This document shows, in pieces, positions 47,794 through 59,632 of a DNA stretch of 64,000 bases. The stretch comes from Philhelius pedissequus (taxonomy: Eukaryota; Arthropoda; Insecta; Diptera; Syrphidae). The position numbers and the translations under genes are program-made. The first letter of the stretch is position 1. The number at the start of each line of letters is the position of its first letter. The notes beneath the pieces were generated by a model. That model worked only from the letters and a program-made list of their open reading frames with translations, was not told the origin of the DNA and did no database searches. Location of the stretch: the NCBI GenBank assembly GCA_910595825.1, contig OU343164.1, forward strand, positions 1,364,001-1,428,000, given 5' to 3'.

Positions 47794-50700
47794 ATGTATA
47801 TATCGATGGGTTTGGGAAACATTTTTGAAAATACAATTTTTTTCCGCAAGGGGTTAGCCTTGAATTTTTTTCAAAAATCTTCAAAAAAATTAAATCGTCA
47901 AATTTTATACCACTGCAAAGGTCTGTTCAATCCCTTTCAAGTGCTGAAAACCGCAGCTTTTTCTGAGGCGTGGTTGCTGAGATATCAGCTTCCAAAGCAA
48001 ATCAAATGCAGTTGGGTTGACAATCACTGGAACTACTTTGGATTGCAATATCTCGAGAACCGGAGGCTGCAGAAGCGTTTAGTTTTCAGGAGTGAATAGG
48101 TATTGAACATACCTTTCTTTACGTGTATATATCGATGGGTTTGGGAAATATTTTTGAAAATACAATTTTTTTCCGCAAGGGGTTAGCCTTGAATTTTTTT
48201 CAAAAATCTTCAAAAAAATTAAATCGTCAAATTTTATACTACTGCAAAGGTCTGTTCAATCCCTTTCAAGTGCTGAAAACCGCAGCTTTTTCTGAGGCGT
48301 GGTTGCTGAGATATCAGCTTCCAAAGCAAATCAAATGCAGTTGGGTTGACAATCACGGGAACTATTTGGATTGCAATATCTCGAGAACCGGAGGCTGCAG
48401 AAGCGTTTGGTTTTCAGATGTGAATAGGTATTGAACAGACCTTTCGTTTAATGTATATATCGATGGGTTTGGGAAACATTTTTGAAAATACAATTTTTTT
48501 CCGCAAGGGGTTAGCCTTGAATTTTTTTTCAAAAATCTTCAAAAAAATTAAATCGTCAAATTTTATACCACTGCAAAGGTCTGTTCAATCCCTTTCAAGT
48601 GCTGAAAACCGCAGCTTTTTCTGAGGCGTGGTTGCTGAGATATCAGCTTCCAAAGCAAATCAAATGCAGTTGGGTTGACAATCACGGGAACTACTTTGGA
48701 TTGCAATATCTCGAGAACCGGAGGCTGCAGAAGCGTTTGGTTTTCAGATGTGAATAGGTATTGAACAGACCTTTCGTTTAATGTATATATCGATGGGTTT
48801 GGGAAACATTTTTGAAAATACAATTTTTTTCCGCAAGGGGTTAGCCTTGAATTTTTTTCAAAAATCTTTAAAAAAATTAAATCGTCAAATTTTATACCAC
48901 TGCAAAGGTCTGTTCAATCCCTTTCAAGTGCTGAAAACCGCAGCTTTTTCTGAGGCGTGGTTGCTGAGATATCAGCTTCCAAAGCAAATCAAATGCAGTT
49001 GGGTTGACAATCACTGGAACTACTTTGGATTGCAATATCTCGAGAACCGGAGGCTGCAGAAGAGTTTGGTTTTCAGGAGTGAAAAGGTATTGAACATACC
49101 TTTCTTTACGTGTATATATCGATGGGTTTGGGAAATATTTTTGAAAATACAATTTTTTTCCACAAGGGGTTAGCCTTGAATTTTTTTCAAAAATATTCAA
49201 AAAAAATTAAATCGTCAAATTTTATACCACTGCAAAGGTCTGTTCAATCCCTTTCAAGTGCTGAAAACCGCAGCTTTTTCTGAGGCGTGGTTGCTGAGAT
49301 ATCAGCTTCCAAAGCAAATCAAATGCAGTTGGGTTGACAATCACGGGAACTATTTTGGATTGCAATATCGCGAGAACCGGATGCTGCAGAAGCGTTTGGT
49401 TTTCAGGGGTCAATAGGTATTGAACATACCTTTCTTTACGTGTATATATCGATGGGTTTGGGAAATATTTTTGAAAATACAATTTTTTTCCGCAAGGGGT
49501 TAGCCTTGAATTTTTTTCAAAAATCTTCAAAAAAATTAAATCGTCAAATTTTATACCACTGCAAAGGTCTGTTCAATCCCTTTCAAGTTCTGAAAACCGC
49601 AGCTTTTTCTGAGGCGAGGTTGCTGAGATATCAGCTTCCAAAGCAAATCAAATGCAGTTGGGTTGACAATCACGGGAACTACTTTGGATTGCAATATCTC
49701 GAGAACCGGAGGCTGCAGAAGCGTTTGGTTTTCAGATGTGAATAGGTATTGAACAGACCTTTCGTTTAATGTATATATCGATGGGTTTGGGAAACATTTT
49801 TGAAAATACAATTTTTTTCCGCAAGGGGTTAGCCTTGAATTTTTTTCAAAAATCTTCAAAAAAATTAAATCGTCAAATTTTATACCAATGCAAAGGTCTG
49901 TTCAATCCCTTTCAAGTGCTGAAAACCGCAGCTTTTTCTGAGGCGTGGTTGCTGAGATATCAGCTTCCAAAGCAAATCAAATGCAGTTGGGTTGACAATC
50001 ACTGGAACTACTTTGGATTGCAATATCTCGAGAACCGGAGGCTGCAGAAGCGTTTGGTTTTCAGGAGTGAATAGGTATTGAACATACCTTTCTTTACATG
50101 TATATATCGATGGGTTTGGGAAATATTTTGGAAAATACAATTTTTTTCCGCAAGGGGTTAGCCTTGAATTTTTTTCAAAAATCTTCAAAAAAATTAAATC
50201 GTCAAATTTTATACCACTGCAAAGGTCTGTTCAATCCCTTTCAAGTGCTGAAAACCGCAGCTTTTTCTGAGGCGTGGTTGCTGAGATATCAGCTTCCAAA
50301 GCAAATCAAATGCAGTTGGGTTGACAATCACGGGAACTATTTTGGATTGCAATATCGCGAGAACCGGATGCTGCAGAAGCGTTTGGTTTTCAGGAGTCAA
50401 TAGGTATTGAACATACCTTTCTTTACGTGTATATATCGATGGGTTTGGGAAATATTTTTGAAAATACAATTTTTTTCCGCAAGGGGTTAGCCTTGAATTT
50501 TTTTCAAAAATCTTCAAAAAAATTAAATCGTCAAATTTTATACCACTGCAAAGGTCTGTTCAATCCCTTTCAAGTGCTGAAAACCGCAGCTTTTTCTGAG
50601 GCGTGGTTGCTGAGATATCAGCTTCCAAAGCAAATCAAATGCAGTTGGGTTGACAATCACGGGAACTACTTTGGATTGCAATATCTCGAGAACCGGAGGC

Positions 50701-52394
50701 TGCAGAAGCGTTTGGTTTTCAGATGTGAATAGGTATTGAACAGACCTTTCGTTTAATGTATATATCGATGGGTTTGGGAAACATTTTTGAAAATACAATT
50801 TTTTTCCGCAAGTGGTTAGCCTTGAATTTTTTTCAAAAATCTTCAAAAAAATTAAATCGTCAAATTTTATACCACTGCAAAGGACTGTTCAATCCCTTTC
50901 AAGTGCTGGAAACCGCATCTTTTTCTGAGGCGTGGTTGCTGAGATATCAGCTTCCAAAGCAAATCAAATGCAGTTGGGTTGACAATCACTGGAACTACTT
51001 TGGATTGCAATATCTCGAGAACCGGAGGCTGCAGAAGCGTTTGGTTTTCAGGAGTGAATAGGTATTGAACATACCTTTCTTTACGTGTATATATCGATGG
51101 GTTTGGGAAATATTTTTGAAAATACAATTTTTTTCCGCAAGGGGTTACCTTGAATTTTTTTCAAAAATCTTCAAAAAAATTAAATCGTCAAATTTTATAC
51201 CACTGCAAAGGTCTGTTCAATCCCTTTCAAGTGCTGAAAACCGCAGCTTTTTCTGAGGCGTGGTTGCTGAGATATCAGCTTCCAAAGCAAATCAAATGCA
51301 GTTGGGTTGACAATCACTGGAACTAATTTGGATTGCAATATCTCGAGAACCGGAGGCTGCAGAAGCGTTTGGTTTTCAGGAGTGAATAGGTATTGAACAT
51401 ACCTTTCTTTACGTGTATATATCGATGGGTTTGGGAAATATTTTTGAAAATACAATTTTTTTCCGCAAGGGGTTAGCCTTGAATTTTTTTCAAAAATCTT
51501 CAAAAAAATTAAATCGTCAAATTTTATACCACTGCAAAGGTCTGTTCAATCCCTTTCAAGTGCTGAAAACCGCAGCTTTTTCTGAGGCGTGGTTGCTATC
51601 AGCTTCCAAAGCAAATCAAATGCAGTTGGGTTGACAATCACTGGAACTACTTTGGATTGCAATATCTCGAGAACCGGAGGCTGCAGAAGCGTTAGGTTTT
51701 CAGGAGTGAATAGGTATTGAACATACCTTTCTTTACGTGTATATATCGATGGGTTTGGGAAATATTTTTGAAAATACAATTTTTTTCCGCAAGGGGTTAG
51801 CCTTGAATTTTTTTCAAAAATCTTCAAAAAAATTAAATCGTCAAATTTTATACCACTGCAAGGGTCTGTTCAATCCCTTTCAAGTGCTGAAAACCGCAGC
51901 TTTTTCTGAGGCGTGGTTGCTGAGATATCAGCTTCCAAAGCAAATCAAATGCAGTTGGGTTGACAATCACGGGAACTATTTTGGATTGCAATATCGCGAG
52001 AACCGGATGCTGCAGAAGCGTTTGGTTTTCAGGAGTCAATAGGTATTGAACATACCTTTCTTTACGTGTATATAACGATGGGTTTGGGAAATATTTTTGA
52101 AAATACAATTTTTTTCCGCAAGGGGTTAGCCTTGAATTTTTTTCAAAAATCTTCAAAAAAATTAAATCGTCAAATTTTATACCACTGCAAAGGTCTGTTC
52201 AATCCCTTTCAAGTGCTGAAAACCGCAGCTTTTTCTGAGGCGTGGTTGCTGAGATATCAGCTTCCAAAGCAAATCAAATGCAGTTGGGTTGACAATCACG
52301 GGAACTACTTTGGATTGCAATATCTCGAGAACCGGAGGCTGCAGAAGCGTTTGGTTTTCAGATGTGAATAGGTATTGAACAGACCTTTCGTTTA
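47794..52394 (+). repeat. 14-monomer higher-order repeat, copy 2 (4601 bp)
   Basis: It aligns to 43520-47793 at offset 4274 falling to 4272 up to 49769. It then has two extra monomers (offset 4930 at the GGGGTTACCTTG unit, 51085) and later one fewer (offset 4601 from 51413). Private changes: ACTATTTGG (one T lost, 48363), AAGAGTTTGG (49061), AGGCGAGG (49613), TATACCAATGC (49884), TTTACATG (50096), AAGTGGTTAGCC (50811), AAAGGACTG and GGAAACCGCATC (50880-50920), GCGTTAGG (51690). Confidence 0.82.
51413..51736 (+). repeat. 324-bp class A monomer with a 5-bp deletion, second copy
   Basis: It has the same GGTTGCTATCAGC junction as 46812-47135, here near 51593. Confidence 0.9.
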
Positions 52395-54368
52395 ATGTAT
52401 ATATCGATGGGTTTGGGAAACATTTTTGAAAATACAATTTTTTTCCGCAAGGGGTTAGCCTTGAATTTTTTTCAAAAATCTTCAAAAAAATTAAATCGTC
52501 AAATTTTATACCACTGCAAAGGTCTGTTCAATCCCTTTCAAGTGCTGAAAACCGCAGCTTTTTCTGAGGCGTGGTTGCTGAGATATCAGCTTCCAAAGCA
52601 AATCAAATGCAGTTGGGTTGACAATCACTGGAACTACTTTGGATTGCAATATCTCGAGAACCGGAGGCTGCAGAAGCGTTTGGTTTTCAGGAGTGAATAG
52701 GTATTGAACATACCTTTCTTTACGTGTGTATATCGATGGGTTTGGGAAATATTTTTGAAAATACAATTTTTTTCCGCAAGGGGTTAGCTTTGAATTTTTT
52801 TCAAAAATCTTCAAAAAAACTAAATCGTCAAATTTTATACCACTGCAAAGGTCTGTTCAATCCCTTTCAAGTGCTGAAAACCGCAGCTTTTTCTGAGGCG
52901 TGGTTGCTGAGATATCAGCTTCCAAAGCAAATCAAATGCAGTTGGGTTGACAATCACGGGAACTATTTTGGATTGCAATATCGCGAGAACCGGATGCTGC
53001 AGAAGCGTTTGGTTTTCAGGAGTCAATAGGTATTGAACATACCTTTCTTTACGTGTATATATCGATGGGTTTGGGAAATATTTTTGAAAATACAATTTTT
53101 TTCCGCAAGGGGTTAGCCTTGAATTTTTTTTCAAAAATCTTCAAAAATTTAAATCGTCAAATTTTATACCACTGCAAAGGTCTGTTCAATCCCTTTCAAG
53201 TGCTGAAAACCGCAGCTTTTTCTGAGGCGTGGTTGCTGAGATATCAGCTTCCAAAGCAAATCAAATGCAGTTGGGTTGACAATCACGGGAACTACTTTGG
53301 ATTGCAATATCTCGAGAACCGGAGGCTGCAGAAGCGTTTGGTTTTCAGATGTGAATAGGTATTGAACAGACCTTTCGTCTAATGTATATATCGATGGGTT
53401 TGGGAAACATTTTTGAAAATACAATTTTTTTCCGCAAGGGGTTAGCCTTGATTTTTTTTCAAAAATATTCAAAAAAATTAAATCGTCAAATTTTATACCA
53501 CTGCAAAGGTCTGTTCAATCCCTTTCAAGTGCTGAAAACCGCAGCTTTTTGTGAGGCGTGGTTGCTGAGATATCAGCTTCCAAAGCAAATCAAATGCAGT
53601 TGGGTTGACAATCACTGGAACTACTTTGGATTGCAATATCTCGAGAACCGGAGGCTGCAGAAGCGTTTGGTTTTCATGAGTGAATAGGTATTGAACATAC
53701 CTTTCTTTACGTGTATATATCGATGGGTTTGGGAAATATTTTTGAAAATACAATTTTTTTCCGCAAGGGGTTAGCCTTGAATTTTTTTCAAAAATCTTCA
53801 AAAAAATTAAATCGTCAAATTTTATACCACTGCAAAGGTCTGTTCAATCCCTTTCAAGTGCTGAAAACCGCAGCTTTTTCTGAGGCGTGGTTGCTGAGAT
53901 ATCAGCTTCCAAAGCAAATCAAATGCAGTTGGGTTGACAATCACGGGAACTATTTTGGATTGCAATATCGCGAGAACCGGATGCTGCAGAAGCGTTTGGT
54001 TTTCAGGAGTCAATAGGTATTGAACATACCTTTCTTTACGTGTATATATCGATGGGTTTGGGAAATATTTTTGAAAATACAATTTTTTTCCGCAAGGGGT
54101 TAGCCTTGAATTTTTTTCAAAAATCTTCAAAAAAATTAAATCGTCAAATTTTATACCACTGCAAAGGTCTGTTCAATCCCTTTCAAGTGCTGAAAACCGC
54201 AGCTTTTTCTGAGGCGTGGTTGCTGAGATATCAGCTTCCAAAGCAAATCAAATGCAGTTGGGTTGACAATCACGGGAACTACTTTGGATTGCAATATCTC
54301 GAGAACCGGAGGCTGCAGAAGCGTTTGGTTTTCAGATGTGAATAGGTATTGAACAGACCTTTCGTTTA

Positions 54369-57000
54369 ATGTATATATCGATGGGTTTGGGAAACATTTT
54401 TGAAAATACAATTTTTTTCCGCAAGGGGTTAGCCTTGAATTTTTTTCAAAAATCTTCAAAAAAATTAAATCGTCAAATTTTATACCACTGCAAAGGTCTG
54501 TTCAATCCCTTTCAAGTGCTGAAAACCGCAGCTTTTTCTGAGGCGTGGTTGCTGAGATATCAGCTTCCAAAGCAAATCAAATGCAGTTGGGTTGACAATC
54601 ACGGGAACTACTTTGGATTGCAATATCTCGAGAACCGGATGCTGCAGAAGCGTTTGGTTTTCAGGAGTCAATAGGTATTGAACATACCTTTCTTTACGTG
54701 TATATATCGATGGGTTTGGGAAATATTTTTGAAAATACAATTTTTTTCCGCAAGGGGTTAGCCTTGAATTTTTTTCAAAAATCTTCAAAAAAATTAAATC
54801 GTCAAATTTTATACCACTGCAAAGGTCTGTTCAATCCCTTTCAAGTGCTGAAAACCGCAGCTTTTTCTGAGGCGTGGTTGCTGAGATATCAGCTTCCAAA
54901 GCAAATCAAATGCAGTTGGGTTGACAATCACGGGAACTACTTTGGATTGCAATATCTCGAGAACCGGAGGCTGCAGAAGCGTTTGGTTTTCAGATGTGAA
55001 TAGGTATTGAACAGACCTTTCGTTTAATGTATATATCGATGGGTTTGGGAAACATTTTTGAAAATACAATTTTTTTCCGCAAGGGGTTAGCCTTGAATTT
55101 TTTTCAAAAATCTTCAAAAAAATTAAATCGTCAAATTTTATACCACTGCAAAGGTCTGTTCAATCCCTTTCAAGTGCTGAAAACCGCAGCTTTTTCTGAG
55201 GCGTGGTTGCTGAGATATCAGCTTCCAAAGCAAATCAAATGCAGTTGGGTTGACAATCACTGGAACTACTTTGGATTGCAATATCTCGAGAACCGGAGGC
55301 TGCAGAAGCGTTTGGTTTTCAGGAGTGAATAGGTATTGAACATACCTTTCTTTACGTGTATATATCGATGGGTTTGGGAAATATTTTTGAAAATACAATT
55401 TTTTTCCGCAAGGGGTTAGCCTTGAATTTTTTTCAAAAATCTTCAAAAAAATTAAATCGTCAAATTTTATACCACTGCAAAGGTCTGTTCAATCCCTTTC
55501 AAGTGCTGAAAACCGCAGCTTTTTCTGAGGCGTGGTTGCTGAGATATCAGCTTCCAAAGCAAATCAAATGCAGTTGGGTTGACAATCACGGGAACTAATT
55601 TGGATTGCAATATCTCGAGAACCGGAGGCTGCAGAAGCGTTTGGTTTTCAGATGTGAATAGGTATTGAACAGACCTTTCGTTTAATGTATATATCGATGG
55701 GTTTGGGAAACATTTTTGAAAATACAATTTTTTTCCGCAAGGGGTTAGCCTTGAATTTTTTTTCAAAAATCTTCAAAAAAATTAAATCGTCAAATTTTAT
55801 ACCACTGCAAAGGTCTGTTCAATCCCTTTCAAGTGCTGAAAACCGCAGCTTTTTCTGAGGCGTGGTTGCTGAGATATCAGCTTCCAAAGCAAATCAAATG
55901 CAGTTGGGTTGACAATCACGGGAACTATTTGGATTGCAATATCTCGAGAACCGAAAGCTGCAGAGGCGTTTGGTTTTCAGGTGTGAATAGGTATTGAATA
56001 GACCTTTCGTTTCGTGTATATATCGATGGGTTTGGGAAACATGTTTGAAAATACAATTTTTTTCCGCAAGGGGTTAGCCTTGAATTTTTTTCAAAAATCT
56101 TCAAAAAAAACTAAATCGTCAAATTTTATACCACTGCAAAGGTCTGTTCAATCCCTTTCAAGTGCTGAAAACCGCAGCTTTTTCTGAGGCGTGGTTGCTG
56201 AGATATCAGCTTCCAAAGCAAATCAAATGCAGTTGGGTTGACAATCACGGGAACTATTTTGGATTGCAATATCGCGAGAACCGGATGCTGCAGAAGCGTT
56301 TGGTTTTCAGGAGTCAATAGGTATTGAACATACCTTTCTTTACGTGTATATATCGATGGGTTTGGGAAATATTTTTGAAAATACAATTTTTTTCCGCAAG
56401 GGGTTAGCCTTGAATTTTTTTCAAAAATCTTCAAAAATTTAAATCGTCAAATTTTATACCACTGCAAAGGTCTGTTCAATCCCTTTCAAGTGCTGAAAAC
56501 CGCAGCTTTTTCTGAGGCGTGGTTGCTGAGACATCAGCTTCCAAAACAAATCAAATGCAGTTGGGTTGACAATCACGGGAACTACTTTGGATTGCAATAT
56601 CTCGAGAACCGGAGGCTGCAGAAGCGTTTGGTTTTCAGATGTGAATAGGTATTGAACAGACCTTTCGTCTAATGTATATATCGATGGGTTTGGGAAACAT
56701 TTTTGAAAATACAATTTTTTTCCGCAAGGGGTTAGCCTTGATTTTTTTTCAAAAATCTTCAAAAAAATTAAATCGTCAAATTTTATACCACTGCAAAGGT
56801 CTGTTCAATCCCTTTCAAGTGCTGAAAACCGCAGCTTTTTCTGAGGCGTGGTTGCTGAGATATCAGCTTCCAAAGCAAATCAAATGCAGTTGGGTTGACA
56901 ATCACTGGAACTACTTTGGATTGCAATATCTCGAGAACCGGAGGCTGCAGAAGCGTTTGGTTTTCAGGAGTGAATAGGTATTGAACATACCTTTCTTTAC
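54369..57000 (+). repeat. 8-monomer higher-order repeat, copy 1 (2632 bp)
   Basis: Exactly 8 x 329. Monomers at 54369 (CTCGAG, GGATG, GTCAA mix), 54698, 55027, 55356 (TAATTT), 55685 (diverged), 56014, 56344 and 56672. Marks shared with copy 2 at offset 2632: TAATTT, T8, the whole diverged monomer, AACTAAATCG, AAATTTAAATCG, GAGACATCAGCTTCCAAAAC and CGTCTAATG. The last two monomers also resemble 53053-53710 (offset 3290, ten monomers), an older duplication. Confidence 0.87.
55685..56013 (+). repeat. Most diverged full-length monomer
   Basis: Marks seen essentially only here and in its duplicate: ACTATTTGG (one T lost), AACCGAAAGC for AACCGGAGGC, CAGAGGCG for CAGAAGCG, CAGGTGTGAA, TTGAATAGACC for TTGAACAGACC, CGTTTCGTG for CGTTTAATG, and just downstream AACATGTTTG and AACTAAATCG. 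CGTTTCGTG is intermediate between the A (CTTTACGTG) and B (CGTTTAATG) forms. It may preserve a less homogenised or ancestral state. Confidence 0.85.
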
Positions 57001-59632
57001 GTGTATATATCGATGGGTTTGGGAAATATTTTTGAAAATACAATTTTTTTCCGCAAGGGGTTAGCCTTGATTTTTTTTCAAAAATCTTCAAAAAAATTAA
57101 ATCGTCAAATTTTATACCACTGCAAAGGTCTGTTCAATCCCTTTCAAGTGCTGAAAACCGCAGCTTTTTCTGAGGCGTGGTTGCTGAGATATCAGTTTCC
57201 AAAGCAAATCAAATGCAGTTGGGTTGACAATCACGGGAACTACTTTGGATTGCAATATCTCGAGAACCGGATGCTGCAGAAGCGTTTGGTTTTCAGGAGT
57301 CAATAGGTATTGAACATACCTTTCTTTACGTGTATATATCGATGGGTTTGGGAAATATTTTTGAAAATACAATTTTTTTCCGCAAGGGGTTAGCCTTGAA
57401 TTTTTTTCAAAAATCTTCAAAAAAATTAAATCGTCAAATTTTATACCACTGCAAAGGTCTGTTCAATCCCTTTCAAGTGCTGAAAACCGCAGCTTTTTCT
57501 GAGGCGTGGTTGCTGAGATATCAGCTTCCAAAGCAAATCAAATGCAGTTGGGTTGACAATCACGGGAACTACTTTGGATTGCAATATCTCGAGAACCGGA
57601 GGCTGCAGAAGCGTTTGGTTTTCAGATGTGAATAGGTATTGAACAGACCTTTCGTTTAATGTATATATCGATGGGTTTGGGAAACATTTTTGAAAATACA
57701 ATTTTTTTCCGCAAGGGGTTAGCCTTGAATTTTTTTCAAAAATCTTCAAAAAAATTAAATCGTCAAATTTTATACCACTGCAAAGGTCTGTTCAATCCCT
57801 TTCAAGTGCTGAAAACCGCAGCTTTTTCTGAGGCGTGGTTGCTGAGATATCAGCTTCCAAAGCAAATCAAATGCAGTTGGGTTGACAATCACTGGAACTA
57901 CTTTGGATTGCAATATCTCGAGAACCGGAGGCTGCAGAAGCGTTTGGTTTTCAGGAGTGAATAGGTATTGAACATACCTTTCTTTACGTGTATATATCGA
58001 TGGGTTTGGGAAATATTTTTGAAAATACAATTTTTTTCCGCAAGGGGTTAGCCTTGAATTTTTTTCAAAAATCTTCAAAAAAATTAAATCGTCAAATTTT
58101 ATACCACTGCAAAGGTCTGTTCAATCCCTTTCAAGTGCTGAAAACCGCAGCTTTTTCTGAGGCGTGGTTGCTGAGATATCAGCTTCCAAAGCAAATCAAA
58201 TGCAGTTGGGTTGACAATCACGGGAACTAATTTGGATTGCAATATCTCGAGAACCGGAGGCTGCAGAAGCGTTTGGTTTTCAGATGTGAATAGGTATTGA
58301 ACAGACCTTTCGTTTAATGTATATATCGATGGGTTTGGGAAACATTTTTGAAAATACAATTTTTTTCCGCAAGGGGTTAGCCTTGAATTTTTTTTCAAAA
58401 ATCTTCAAAAAAATTAAATCGTCAAATTTTATACCACTGCAAAGGTCTGTTCAATCCCTTTCAAGTGCTGAAAACCGCAGCTTTTTCTGAGGCGTGGTTG
58501 CTGAGATATCAGCTTCCAAAGCAAATCAAATGCAGTTGGGTTGACAATCACGGGAACTATTTGGATTGCAATATCTCGAGAACCGAAAGCTGCAGAGGCG
58601 TTTGGTTTTCAGGTGTGAATAGGTATTGAATAGACCTTTCGTTTCGTGTATATATCGATGGGTTTGGGAAACATGTTTGAAAATACAATTTTTTTCCGCA
58701 AGGGGTTAGCCTTGAATTTTTTTCAAAAATCTTCAAAAAAAACTAAATCGTCAAATTTTATACCACTGCAAAGGTCTGTTCAATCCCTTTCAAGTGCTGA
58801 AAACCGCAGCTTTTTCTGAGGCGTGGTTGCTGAGATATCAGCTTCCAAAGCAAATCAAATGCAGTTGGGTTGACAATCACGGGAACTATTTTGGATTGCA
58901 ATATCGCGAGAACCGGATGCTGCAGAAGCGTTTGGTTTTCAGGAGTCAATAGGTATTGAACATACCTTTCTTTACGTGTATATATCGATGGGTTTGGGAA
59001 ATATTTTTGAAAATACAATTTTTTTCCGCAAGGGGTTAGCCTTGAATTTTTTTCAAAAATCTTCAAAAATTTAAATCGTCAAATTTTATACCACTGCAAA
59101 GGTCTGTTCAATCCCTTTCAAGTGCTGAAAACCGCAGCTTTTTCTGAGGCGTGGTTGCTGAGACATCAGCTTCCAAAACAAATCAAATGCAGTTGGGTTG
59201 ACAATCACGGGAACTACTTTGGATTGCAATATCTCGAGAACCGGAGGCTGCAGAAGCGTTTGGTTTTCAGATGTGAATAGGTATTGAACAGACCTTTCGT
59301 CTAATGTATATATCGATGGGTTTGGGAAACATTTTTGAAAATACAATTTTTTTCCGCAAGGGGTTAGCCTTGATTTTTTTTCAAAAATCTTCAAAAAAAT
59401 TAAATCGTCAAATTTTATACCACTGCAAAGGTCTGTTCAATCCCTTTCAAGTGCTGAAAACCGCAGCTTTTTCTGAGGCGTGGTTGCTGAGATATCAGCT
59501 TCCAAAGCAAATCAAATGCAGTTGGGTTGACAATCACTGGAACTACTTTGGATTGCAATATCTCGAGAACCGGAGGCTGCAGAAGCGTTTGGTTTTCAGG
59601 AGTGAATAGGTATTGAACATACCTTTCTTTAC
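57001..59632 (+). repeat. 8-monomer higher-order repeat, copy 2 (2632 bp)
   Basis: It immediately follows copy 1 with the same monomer order. Differences seen are at its left end (CTTGATTTTTTTTC near 57067 and ATCAGTTTCC near 57191), so the true junction may lie about 200 bp further right. Confidence 0.87.
58317..58645 (+). repeat. Most diverged monomer, second copy
   Basis: It carries the full set of marks of the monomer at 55685, 2632 bp upstream, including AACCGAAAGC, TTGAATAGACC and CGTTTCGTG. No difference seen. Confidence 0.88.
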
